This document shows positions 43,197 through 51,185 of a DNA stretch of 64,000 nt, piece after piece. This stretch comes from Gemmata palustris. Its GTDB lineage: Bacteria > Planctomycetota > Planctomycetia > Gemmatales > Gemmataceae. The notes beneath the pieces are model-generated. The model had not been told where the DNA came from. It ran no database searches and worked only from the letters and a program-made list of their open reading frames with translations. The stretch is taken from NCBI RefSeq assembly GCF_017939745.1, contig NZ_JAGKQQ010000001.1, positions 3,286,001 to 3,350,000 of the forward strand. Reading direction: 5' to 3'. The translations under genes and the position numbers were made by a program. How positions within the stretch are numbered: the first letter of the stretch is position 1; each line of letters opens with the position of its first letter.

Positions 43197-43657
43197 TGCC
43201 CGGCCCCCCATCGAACCTGGACACGATCCTCGACGCCGTGGTCACTGCGGTGCGGGAACTGAACTTCAAGCTGACTGGCCCCGGGTCCGTGCCCGTGGTG
43301 AAGCGCAAGCTCCCGAAGCGCGAGGAGGCCGTGGACCCGTCCGAGCAGGTCACGGTCTCGGGGGCCGCGGAACTGGACAGCGTGACACCGATCGCGTTCG
43401 GGGACGTGTTCCGGGTGCGGTACCGGGTCGAGGTCACGCTCGTTACGAGCAACAAGAACGACCAGGTGAAGAACCTCCCGGAGTACCTGGCGTTCCGCCA
43501 GCAGGTGCGCCAGTTGTTCCGCAAGCCGCCCCTGGTAGGCGCGGCGGCGGTTGTGGACCTGGACGTCGTGGGCGGCGAGTTCCTGGACCGCGGGATGATT
43601 AGCCAGGGCTACGACTACCAACAGGTCGTGATCCGGGTGACGACGATCGAACCGTAG
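43196..43657 (+). CDS. Phage tail-terminator-like protein
   Basis: 153 residues from ATG 43196. LDTILDAVVTAVRELNFKL, VFRVRYRVEVTLVTSNKND, LVGAAAVVDLDVVGG, YDYQQVVIRVTTIEP follow the alpha-beta order of tail terminator/completion proteins. Coupled to the preceding gene. Confidence 0.6.
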   Translation: MPGPPSNLDTILDAVVTAVRELNFKLTGPGSVPVVKRKLPKREEAVDPSEQVTVSGAAELDSVTPIAFGDVFRVRYRVEVTLVTSNKNDQVKNLPEYLAFRQQVRQLFRKPPLVGAAAVVDLDVVGGEFLDRGMISQGYDYQQVVIRVTTIEP

Positions 43658-43739
43658 GGACAGGGGCAGAGTTAGGCGGTCGGCCCGAAGCTCGAAGGGA
43701 TCGTTTCTTGCGGTTCCCGCGCACTGAGGAATTGGAGAC

Positions 43740-44135
43740 ATGGCCATTACACACACGATCGCGCAGGGCTGGGGCGGTTCGGCCGGAAGCCTGTCGGCTT
43801 CCGTCGGGGTCACCAGCACGAACGCCAACGAGCAGAACTTCTCCGCGACGCTCGCGGCCCCGACCACGAACCAGCAGCGCGACGTGCAGTGGGCACAAGC
43901 CAAGCTGCTCGCGGTTTACATCCTGAGCGACCAGGACGTGGTACTGAAGGTGAACAGTTCGTCGTCGCCGACCGACACCATCACGATCAAAGCGAGCTAC
44001 CCGTTCTGCTGGATCAAGGGCTGCGGGCTCCCGTACCCGTTCACCGGGACCGCGGGCACCGTGACGACCACCTACTGGTCCAACTCCGGGTCCGCAGTGG
44101 CCAACGTCGAGTTCCGCTCGTTGATCGACCAGTGA
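43740..44135 (+). CDS. Small beta-rich phage structural protein
   Basis: 131 residues, rich in Ser/Thr/Ala: GVTSTNANEQNFSATLAAPT, KLLAVYILSDQDVVLKVNSS, ITIKASYPFCWIKGCG. Probably a virion protein of tail or baseplate. A similar-sized beta-rich protein follows at 44214. Confidence 0.55.
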   Translation: MAITHTIAQGWGGSAGSLSASVGVTSTNANEQNFSATLAAPTTNQQRDVQWAQAKLLAVYILSDQDVVLKVNSSSSPTDTITIKASYPFCWIKGCGLPYPFTGTAGTVTTTYWSNSGSAVANVEFRSLIDQ

Positions 44136-44213
44136 TATCAACCGCGAGCGCCCCGAACCCGTGCCCGGTATTCTGGCCCGTGACGCCGCGCCCCTGCCCC
44201 ACCGAGGTTCCCC

Positions 44214-44714
44214 GTGCCCCTGACCCAGATCGGACTATCGGCCAGTGTGACCTGGCAGCTCGCCCGGGGCGTCTCCGGGTTCGCCGACGTGACCCAAGGG
44301 AGCGACACCGCGAGTTTCAGTTCCAACGGGCTCAACGTGGGAACCTGGAACGAGGTCTTCGCGACCCAGTACGCGATCGCGGCGGCGGGCACCCAGGCGG
44401 TGGACCTGCGCACGTTCACGGACCTGACCGGAACGGCCGTGACCGCGGACAAGGCGCTGGCGCTCATCGTACTCGTGACCGGTGCCGTGTCCGACAAACT
44501 GAACGTGAAACCGCACGGAACCAACGGGCTCCAGTGGTTCTTCGGGGGCACGGCGGAGGGCACGAACGTGCCCGGGGGCGGGTTCCTCATGTTCAGTGAG
44601 GGGCCGACCTCGGCCGGCACCGCCGTGGACGCGACCCACAAGCAACTGCTCCTCACCAACAACGGTTCCGCGCCCCTGACCGTCAAGGTCGTGGCCCTAC
44701 TGAGTGACGTCTAA
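44214..44714 (+). CDS. Small beta-rich phage structural protein
   Basis: 166 residues from GTG 44214. QIGLSASVTWQLARGVSGFADV, DLTGTAVTADKALALIVLVTG, HKQLLLTNNGSAPLTVKVVALL. All-beta pattern with a C-terminal strand typical of tail proteins; 1-base overlap with the next gene. Confidence 0.55.
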   Translation: MPLTQIGLSASVTWQLARGVSGFADVTQGSDTASFSSNGLNVGTWNEVFATQYAIAAAGTQAVDLRTFTDLTGTAVTADKALALIVLVTGAVSDKLNVKPHGTNGLQWFFGGTAEGTNVPGGGFLMFSEGPTSAGTAVDATHKQLLLTNNGSAPLTVKVVALLSDV

Positions 44715-45079
44715 TGGGATACCTGAGCGGGAAAACCGGGTACGTGCAGTTGGGTTCCACCACGTACTCGTTCGGGAAATGGAAACTGTCGATGAAGGCC
44801 GGGACGCCCAAGGTCACCAACTGGACCACCAACGGGTTCCAGTCCGTCGTGCCCGGGGTCGTGGCCGCCACGATCTCGTGTTCCGGCCCGTGGAACTTCG
44901 GGAGCACCCCGGTCACGCTCAACAGCGTGTACGCCTTCCACCTGGGGCTGGACACGGGTGTCGAGCTGGTGGTCAACGCCCAGGTGAGCGCGATCGAACC
45001 CGAGAACGACGTCGAGGGCAGCCCCGCCGTCTCGATCACCGCCGAGTCCACGGGCACGTTCACGGCCTCGATCAGTTGA
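44714..45079 (+). CDS. Tail-tube-like protein
   Basis: 121 residues: SGKTGYVQLGSTTYSFGKWKLSMKAG, then WTTNGFQSVVPGVVAATISCSGPW (quoted in parts: NGFQSVVPGV). It fits the compact beta-sandwich of phage tail tube proteins and precedes the tail chaperones and tape measure as expected. Family assignment is by position and pattern. Confidence 0.6.
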   Translation: MGYLSGKTGYVQLGSTTYSFGKWKLSMKAGTPKVTNWTTNGFQSVVPGVVAATISCSGPWNFGSTPVTLNSVYAFHLGLDTGVELVVNAQVSAIEPENDVEGSPAVSITAESTGTFTASIS

Positions 45080-45102
45080 CGCCATCCAACAACGGAGACC
45101 AC

Positions 45103-45546
45103 GTGTCTGAGTTATCCAAAGCGCTCGGTACCGCCGGCCCCGAGCACCAGCTCGTACACGAGGGCCGGGCCTACGTTTTCCACCTCTTGAACCAGGCCCG
45201 CAAGAACGCGCTGGAAAAGCGCCTGTACCAGCAAGCGCGCGAGGCCGTGTACGTGGACCGGGACCACATGACCGAGGACCAGTACCTGGCCCGGCTCGAC
45301 AAGGTGCGCGAGGCCTACGAGCGCAACGAGTACGCGTTCTTCGGCGCGCGATGCACGGAGATCCTCCAGACGCCCAAGGGCGCGCTCATGCTCCTGGAGG
45401 TCATCACCGGCGAGACCGAGGACGACCTCACGCCCGTGCTGTCCGAGCGCGGACCCGAGGTGAACGCGCTGCTCAAAACGGTTATGGACGAGTCGTTCCG
45501 GAAGGTGAGGGCGCGCCCGCAGCCGCCCGAGGTGCCGCTTGGGTGA
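45103..45546 (+). CDS. Tail assembly chaperone (first part)
   Basis: 147 residues from GTG 45103. Helical and charged (RAYVFHLLNQARKNALEKRL, DQYLARLDKVREAYERNEY, EILQTPKGALMLLEVITGET). Located just before the tape measure, where phages place two tail chaperones produced by frameshifting. The overlapping downstream frame is +1 relative to this one. Confidence 0.6.
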   Translation: MSELSKALGTAGPEHQLVHEGRAYVFHLLNQARKNALEKRLYQQAREAVYVDRDHMTEDQYLARLDKVREAYERNEYAFFGARCTEILQTPKGALMLLEVITGETEDDLTPVLSERGPEVNALLKTVMDESFRKVRARPQPPEVPLG

Positions 45547-45838
45547 CGAGATCCCTTACGGGGTGCTCACGTTCAAGTGGGCCGCGCTGGTGGAGAAGTT
45601 CCGTCTCACGCCCGCCCAGATCGGCGCGCTGACGGACTACCAGATCGACGCCCTTTACTTCCACGCGCGCGACAAGACCGGGGCGCTCGTGGCCCCGGAG
45701 GGGCCGCCCCAACCGCCCGCGGCGCCGACCAAGGCGTCCCAATTGGCGACGATCAACTTGCTCGAGGGCACCACAATCATTAGCCCGGCCCGAGCGCAAG
45801 AACTCCGGGACGAGGTGAACCGTGGCGAAAGCAAGTAA
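45539..45838 (+). CDS. Tail assembly chaperone, second part (TTG start or frameshift product)
   Basis: 99 residues if started at TTG 45539, 8 bases inside the previous gene (CCGCTTGGGTGACGAG). A programmed frameshift from the upstream gene (+1 or -2) is an alternative to the rare TTG start. Pattern: LTFKWAALVEKFRLTPAQIGAL, TDYQIDALYFHARD. Overlaps the tape measure start by 17 bases. Confidence 0.5.
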   Translation: MGDEIPYGVLTFKWAALVEKFRLTPAQIGALTDYQIDALYFHARDKTGALVAPEGPPQPPAAPTKASQLATINLLEGTTIISPARAQELRDEVNRGESK

Positions 45839-46904
45839 CATCGGGGGCGCGATCGGCCAGGTCGGGGGCGCGCTCGGGGCGGTCGCCGGGCCGCTCGGGG
45901 CCGTGGCCGGCGTACTCGGCCAGGTCGGGGGCACCCTGCTCGATCTGGTGTCCACGATCAAGTCGTTCGTCGAGGCCGCGTCGCCCGAAACCATCCGCGC
46001 GTTCGACGAGGCCGTCAAGCACGTGATGGCGACCATCGGGACCGCCTTCGTCGGCGCGTTCCAGGTCTTCGGCTCCATCGTGCGCGAGATCGGTGACACG
46101 CTCGCGCCGCTGATGCGGCAACTGGCGCCGATCATCCAGTCCGTCGCGAGCGCGCTCGGGAACTATCTGCTCGGGGTCATCCGGATCGTGGTCGCGGTGT
46201 TCCAGTTGTTCGTGCCCGTGCTCAAGATCGTCACGGACGCGCTGGCCGTTTTTTACGGGTTCATCGCGGAACTAATGGGCGTGGTCGCCGCGCTCATCAA
46301 GACCTTTCAGGCCATGATTTCGGCGGTGTTCGGTACCGACGTGGGCATCTTCCGCGAGGTGTTCAAAGGGATCGTGGACATCGTCAAACAGGTCATCAAG
46401 GCCCTCATTTCCCTGTACGCCACCCTGGTGTCGTTCCTCGGACCCGAGACGCGCGCGGGGCTGCGTCTGTTCGCCGACACGCTCGAAAAAGAAGCCAAGG
46501 CGAGCGAGGAGCGGACCGCGGCGCGTAAGGCCGCGGGTACCAACGCTGCGTTCCAGGATCTCCCGTCGCTGGTCAAGCAGGCGCAGACGGCCGCGTTCAC
46601 AGCCGCAGGCAAGGCCGGGGCAGGGGGCACCGAGCGCGAGAAGAGTGACAGTGAGTGGTTGCGGGAGATCGCGATCTCGGTCCGGGCCGCAGCCGATTCC
46701 AATAAGGGGTTCCGCGAGATGCTAACGGATTGGTGGGACAGAGAGGTCCTTGGTGGTCTCGGGAAAGGCATTTTGGGGCGGGCTCTAAACGTCTTTCTCA
46801 ATCCCACAGACGCAGCCACCCCCGCTATTGGGGGACTTATTGGCAGGTTACTTTTCGGGGGCGCTGGAGCAGCCGGCACTTATCTCTCTAGTAAAATTCG
46901 GTAG
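45822..46904 (+). CDS. Tail tape measure-like protein (short)
   Basis: 360 residues from GTG 45822. Gly/Ala/Val repeats at the start (GGAIGQVGGALGAVAGPLGA), long hydrophobic helices (residues 70-200) and a charged C-terminus. This resembles tape measure proteins but is short, implying a small tail or loss of part of the gene. In position it closes the head-to-tail operon begun at 38781. Confidence 0.6.
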   Translation: MAKASNIGGAIGQVGGALGAVAGPLGAVAGVLGQVGGTLLDLVSTIKSFVEAASPETIRAFDEAVKHVMATIGTAFVGAFQVFGSIVREIGDTLAPLMRQLAPIIQSVASALGNYLLGVIRIVVAVFQLFVPVLKIVTDALAVFYGFIAELMGVVAALIKTFQAMISAVFGTDVGIFREVFKGIVDIVKQVIKALISLYATLVSFLGPETRAGLRLFADTLEKEAKASEERTAARKAAGTNAAFQDLPSLVKQAQTAAFTAAGKAGAGGTEREKSDSEWLREIAISVRAAADSNKGFREMLTDWWDREVLGGLGKGILGRALNVFLNPTDAATPAIGGLIGRLLFGGAGAAGTYLSSKIR

Positions 46905-46923
46905 CCGGCGCCCGCGCGATCGC

Positions 46924-47496
46924 TCACGGGAGCAATTCTCTCGGCGGCATGACGAGAATGGCGTCGTCAATCAGAATGAAATGGTTTGGTAGTGAGTTGT
47001 GCTCGCGCAACGATAACCAATCAGCGGCCCACGGCTGTGAATCGAAGCGAATTAAGCCCCGTAACACCCCTTCAACGTAAACAATCGGGGTGTCCCTAAT
47101 TGCCCCCGCTTTGAAACCACGGTCGGCGCGCAAGTCACAAACGATATAGGGGCGAACGAAACCTGGATCCTGGCTCATCAAAATCAGCGAGTACTTATCC
47201 ATTTTAATTCCATAAATTCCACCTTGTAGCTTAACATGCACGCGCTTACCTTCTAATTCGTCTTTCTTGCTATCACCTGAATAAGAATATAATAAATCAG
47301 CGTAACTAGTTCGCAGTTTCGACGTAGCAAATGGCAGCAGTTCTGCCGCCGGTACGGGCACGTCGACCGCGGGCGCGACCACTGGGGCCGCCGGCGGCTC
47401 ACTCGCTCCAGGAATCGGGTCCGGAGCCGGGGCCGGTTCTCGCTTCACATTGCACCCGACCGCGACCAACAACACCCCGCACAGAACGGCGCGCAT
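46924..47496 (-). CDS. Lipoprotein with OB-fold (tRNA_anti-like) domain
   Basis: 190 residues from ATG 47496; lipobox LLVAVGC near residue 15, then a Pro-rich spacer. The C-terminal ~110 residues (LRTSYADLLYSYSGDSKKDELEGKRVHVKLQGGIYGI in parts: YSGDSKKDELEGKRVHV) match tRNA_anti-like OB-fold lipoproteins. It is host-like and opposite to the phage genes, interrupting the tail module. The C-terminal part is AT-richer than its neighbours. Confidence 0.65.
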   Translation of the reverse strand: MRAVLCGVLLVAVGCNVKREPAPAPDPIPGASEPPAAPVVAPAVDVPVPAAELLPFATSKLRTSYADLLYSYSGDSKKDELEGKRVHVKLQGGIYGIKMDKYSLILMSQDPGFVRPYIVCDLRADRGFKAGAIRDTPIVYVEGVLRGLIRFDSQPWAADWLSLREHNSLPNHFILIDDAILVMPPRELLP

Positions 47497-47624
47497 GTCC
47501 CACCCCGCGCGGGCCAGTGGTGCTAACCCCAGCGGCCCGCGCGCTGAGGTCTTTCCTGCGATCAAGTCACCAAGCGTATCATAGCTCCCCGGCACTTAAA
47601 GTGAACAAGCGACCACACGCCCCC

Positions 47625-47640
47625 GGTGACATCGGCCGGA
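47625..47640 (+). promoter_or_regulatory. Phage module motif, copy 5 (upstream of tail module)
   Basis: GGTGACATCGGCCGGA, matching the first 14-15 positions of the motif; here it lies 48 bases before the likely GTG start at 47689 rather than abutting it. Confidence 0.55.
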
Positions 47641-47688
47641 GGCGCGGGCACCGCCCCGCAGCGCCGGGCGTGCCACAGAGGTCCGATT

Positions 47689-48831
47689 GTGCCGATCTTA
47701 ACGTACCTCGAAGAAGTCGCCGACGTCTCGCCGGCCTCGGCGAGTTTCACCAACCAGAGCCAGTCGTGCGCGGCCACGTACATCCTCCGGTCCCCCACGC
47801 TCGCGGACCTGCGCAACTCGATCATCGACCTGCTCGGGTCCACGGGCACCGCGGTGGCCGACGGGCGCATCCAGCGCATACTCCCGGCCCGGCACCCGCT
47901 CTACCAGTGGATGTTCGCGGACTCGTGTTCGCCCCAGGGCGTCGGCGCGCGGTTCACCGTCGAGACCCCGTCGCCCGGTCCCGGGTCGCCGATCATCCCG
48001 TACTTCCCGCGCTACACCGATTACCGCTACCGCGTGTCGTTCAGCCCCCGGCCGTACAACTCCTGGCAGGACCACGACGTCATCGTCACCTCCGCGATCG
48101 GGTTCGACAAGGGCGGGTCCGCGTACTCCTACACCTATGCCACCGAGTGGATGCGCTTCACGACCTTCGAGCAGACACCGGCGAACCAGTTCGTCACGGC
48201 CCAGCAGGGCCAGATGGTGTTCCGCGTGGGGAACACGGTTAGCGGAGTGCTCCCGCCGAACGAGGTCAACTACCAGGACGCCCCGCGCTTGTGGCTCCCG
48301 GACTCCATCGTCAAGTGCCGCTGGTACCAGGTGCCGTACCGGTACCTGACGTCCGGGAACTCGTACCTGACCAAGTTCATCGGGCACATCAACCAGAACG
48401 ACTTCGGGTACCTCAACGGGGAGAACCGCCTCGAGCCCTACCGCGCCGGGTCACTGCTCTACCTGGGCGCGACACCGACGGCCGTGTACACGCCCCCGAT
48501 CCCGGACCCGGGCCTGTTGGCGTTCAACGTCGGCGACGGGTTCGCGCGCTCGAAACTGTGTGACCTGGAACTCAATTTCTTGTACACGGCCCGGACACTC
48601 GGTTCGCCCACGGGTTACGCGCCGGACTTCAGCGCCGTGAACCGGAACTGGATCGTGGCCGGGCACAACCTCCAGCCCTGGCTCACGACCCGCAAGTTCT
48701 ACCACGTGTCCACTTACGACCCTGCGGCGCCGGCGGACCACGCGAAGTGGTACCCCACGTACAACTCGTTCCCGTTTGAACTGCTCTTCACCGATCCGGA
48801 CGCGGGCAACTCGCCGAAGATGGAGCCCTAA
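47689..48831 (+). CDS. Phage tail/baseplate protein, unassigned
   Basis: 380 residues from GTG 47689 with AGAGG about 8 bases upstream; an earlier in-frame GTG at 47626 lies inside the phage motif and gives a poor N-terminus. Rich in Tyr/Pro/Asn, beta pattern (FPRYTDYRYRVSFSPRPYNS, DAPRLWLPDSIVKCRWYQVPY). Likely virion component near the tail tip. No family recognised. Confidence 0.6.
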   Translation: MPILTYLEEVADVSPASASFTNQSQSCAATYILRSPTLADLRNSIIDLLGSTGTAVADGRIQRILPARHPLYQWMFADSCSPQGVGARFTVETPSPGPGSPIIPYFPRYTDYRYRVSFSPRPYNSWQDHDVIVTSAIGFDKGGSAYSYTYATEWMRFTTFEQTPANQFVTAQQGQMVFRVGNTVSGVLPPNEVNYQDAPRLWLPDSIVKCRWYQVPYRYLTSGNSYLTKFIGHINQNDFGYLNGENRLEPYRAGSLLYLGATPTAVYTPPIPDPGLLAFNVGDGFARSKLCDLELNFLYTARTLGSPTGYAPDFSAVNRNWIVAGHNLQPWLTTRKFYHVSTYDPAAPADHAKWYPTYNSFPFELLFTDPDAGNSPKMEP

Positions 48832-48903
48832 CCGAGTGGGCCGCTGCGTCCCCGTCCGAGTGGCGCCGAGTCCCGGCCCCGTTCCTGAGTGTGGCTACGC
48901 CCC

Positions 48904-50571
48904 ATGAGTCCCCTCGATAACAACCCGTTCGCCGACGCGGTCCTGGATGCGTTCCGCAGCGCGTCCGCGCCCGGGGCGGACCCGTACCGCGGGTTCTTCG
49001 TCGCGAAGCTGACCGCCAAAGCGGACGTCGCCGGGGTGTGGAACTACAACTGGGTCGAACAGACGTTCGGCCCGGGCACGGGCCTCCCCACCGACGCGAA
49101 CCCGGCGCGCTCCGGGGGCATCGTGAGCGGCGCCCCGATCAGCCCGGCCCTCGAACTGAACAACCTCGAAGTCGATCTGGCCGGCGACGTGTTCGTGTTC
49201 ATGCGGCAGAAGGGGATTGTCAACGGCCAGGTGTACTACGAGTTCGTGGCCCGGGGCACGCGCACCACCACGACCACCACGGCCGCCCCGTGTACGGGCT
49301 CGTGCCTATGGACCTACGCCGCCGCGACGAAGACGTGGACCAGAACGAGCACCTCGTGCCAGACCGGGTGCAAGTGCCTGGCGCCGACCTTCTGCCCGCC
49401 CGCCGACGCGACCACCCAGACCGCGTGCGGCCACTTCAACTCGGACCAAACGCCCACCTACTGCGGCGGCTCCACGACGACGAGCGGGGCGTGTACGACC
49501 ACGACCAACTCGGCGTGCGTGACCGGGTGCGACTGGTACTGTCACCCGGCCCGGGGGTGGCAACTCACGGCGAACGGGTGCTCCAGCGCGTGCCCGTGTT
49601 CCGCACTGGCAACCCCCTGTGGTGACGGCAACAGGTGCGGCACGGCTCACACGGGGTGCGTATCCACCCCGGCCTACTGCAGCGGCGGGTGTCGGTGGGT
49701 CTGGACGGGCACCGCGTGGGAGCAGGTATCCCATAGCTGTTCGTCGAACGGGGTGTCGAACTGCTTCTGCGACGCGCCCACCGGGGCGGGTACGGTGTGC
49801 GCCCAAGAGACCCAGACCGGGTGCTACGTCCACGGCCCCAACGGGGGAGCCGACCCGTGCGCGCCGCCCACGACCACCACGGCCGGACCGGGGTGCTCGG
49901 GCACCTGCCTGTGGCTGACCTCGAACGGGACGCAGTTCGATACCATCTACCGCTTCTGCCCGGGGTGCGACTGTGCCGCCCCGACCGCGGTGCCGCAATC
50001 CCCGTCCGCCGTGACCGAGACCCCGTGCGTCCCGTTCGTGACCACAACGACGACAACCGCGCCCCCCACCACAACGACTACGACCGCGGGGGCGTGCGGG
50101 AGCTGTACGTACCAGTGCAACAGCAGCGGAACCGGTTTCAACTACTACAGCTCGATCTGTGGCGCGTCGTGCGGGTGCCCGGACATCGCGCCCGTGGGTA
50201 ATTGCGTCCCGGGGAGCTTCCGGGCGGTCGCGTGCCAGACCGGGGCAACGACGGCCGGCCCGACGACCACGACTACAACTACGACCACGACCGGGGGCGG
50301 GACGACCACCACCGGGGGCGGAACCACGACCACCACCACTGGGGGCGGCGGGGGCACGACCACCACCACCACCACCACCGGGGGCGGCGGGGGCACGACC
50401 ACCGGCGGCGGTCCGTCCTACTTCTGCCAGACGTGCGAGAACGGAACCCCGTACTTCTGCAGCGGCGTGATCGTGTGTACCGTGGTCGGGGCGCACTACA
50501 CGATGATCGACTGCGTCGCGAACTGTCAGACGATCCCCACGACGAGCATCACGACCGCGTCCCCTCCGTAA
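48904..50571 (+). CDS. Cys- and Thr-rich modular tail fibre/adhesin-like protein
   Basis: 555 residues from ATG 48904. A ~125-residue N-terminal domain without Cys is followed by five Cys modules of ~50 residues (pattern C-x2-C-x-W ... C-x2-C-x-C, for example CTGSCLW and CKCLAP; CVTGCDW; CSGGCRW; CSGTCLW; CGSCTY) and a sixth partial one, separated by poly-Thr linkers. Residues ~450-510 are Thr/Gly low complexity (TTTTTTTGGGG). The disulfide-bonded, mucin-like layout suggests a surface fibre for host binding. The ACC/GGC repeats at 50240-50420 could change length by slippage. Confidence 0.65.
   Translation: MSPLDNNPFADAVLDAFRSASAPGADPYRGFFVAKLTAKADVAGVWNYNWVEQTFGPGTGLPTDANPARSGGIVSGAPISPALELNNLEVDLAGDVFVFMRQKGIVNGQVYYEFVARGTRTTTTTTAAPCTGSCLWTYAAATKTWTRTSTSCQTGCKCLAPTFCPPADATTQTACGHFNSDQTPTYCGGSTTTSGACTTTTNSACVTGCDWYCHPARGWQLTANGCSSACPCSALATPCGDGNRCGTAHTGCVSTPAYCSGGCRWVWTGTAWEQVSHSCSSNGVSNCFCDAPTGAGTVCAQETQTGCYVHGPNGGADPCAPPTTTTAGPGCSGTCLWLTSNGTQFDTIYRFCPGCDCAAPTAVPQSPSAVTETPCVPFVTTTTTTAPPTTTTTTAGACGSCTYQCNSSGTGFNYYSSICGASCGCPDIAPVGNCVPGSFRAVACQTGATTAGPTTTTTTTTTTGGGTTTTGGGTTTTTTGGGGGTTTTTTTTGGGGGTTTGGGPSYFCQTCENGTPYFCSGVIVCTVVGAHYTMIDCVANCQTIPTTSITTASPP
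50240..50420 (+). repeat. Low-complexity ACC/GGGGGC repeat inside the fibre gene
   Basis: Runs of ACCACC and GGGGGCGG encode alternating poly-Thr and poly-Gly. Units are in frame, so length changes by multiples of three would keep the gene open. The G-runs could form quadruplexes. Confidence 0.7.
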
Positions 50572-50618
50572 GCGGCCGCCCTCGGAACGATTTCTCCCCG
50601 AACACTAGGCACGCCCAC

Positions 50619-51185
50619 ATGAGCCGCGCGCCCCTGACGCTCGACGCGCTCGCAACAGCGCGGCGCGTTTGGAACAACGACAACCCGGAAAACGTGACGG
50701 GCGGCCTGATCCAGTTGTGTCGCGAGCTGATCCGGCCCGACTGGGTCATGGTCGAGGTCGGGTGCTTCGCGGGCGTCAGTACCGCCGTGTTCGCGCACTT
50801 TGCACACACCGTGTTCGCTGTAGACCCGTGGGAACTCGGGCCGGCGCGCGGGTACACCGAGATCCCGGCCCAGCACATCGCGGACGCGGCGCGCCGCTTC
50901 GATCGGGTGCTGGAGCACTTCGCCAACGTGAAAAAGTGCCAGGGGTTCTCGATCGAGGTCGCGGCGGGGTTCGCGGACGCATCCCTGGACGGGGTGTATT
51001 TGGACGGCGCACACGACCCGGCGAACTTCGAGGCCGACGTCCGGGCGTGGGCGCCGAAGATCAAGCCGGGCGGGTGGCTCATGGGCCACGACCTGGGACT
51101 CGTCGGCGACCCGCGCCGGTTCCTCAACAGCACCACGAACCTCCGGGCGTACCCGGAAAGTTCGTGGGCGCTCCAAATAGGGTGA
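50619..51185 (+). CDS. Class I SAM-dependent methyltransferase-like protein
   Basis: 188 residues from ATG 50619. MVEVGCFAGVSTAVFA is the SAM-binding glycine motif I, VFAVDPWEL motif II, DGVYLDGAHDPANFEADVRAW the post II region, typical of Methyltransf_24/CmcI-type enzymes. The next gene starts at the stop. A role in modifying glycans or virion proteins is plausible given the glycosyltransferase that follows. Confidence 0.75.
   Translation: MSRAPLTLDALATARRVWNNDNPENVTGGLIQLCRELIRPDWVMVEVGCFAGVSTAVFAHFAHTVFAVDPWELGPARGYTEIPAQHIADAARRFDRVLEHFANVKKCQGFSIEVAAGFADASLDGVYLDGAHDPANFEADVRAWAPKIKPGGWLMGHDLGLVGDPRRFLNSTTNLRAYPESSWALQIG

Noticed and set aside
47626-47688. Earlier GTG start for the tail gene at 47689
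   Set aside because: It lies within the phage module motif, gives a low-quality N-terminus and has a worse ribosome binding site.
48904-50571. Diversity-generating retroelement target in the fibre gene
   Set aside because: No reverse transcriptase or template repeat was seen; the variation signal is simple triplet repetition.
50202-50618. Longer start for the methyltransferase overlapping the fibre gene
   Set aside because: The upstream frame is His/Arg/Asp-rich shadow of the Thr/Gly repeats; ATG 50619 starts a normal domain.
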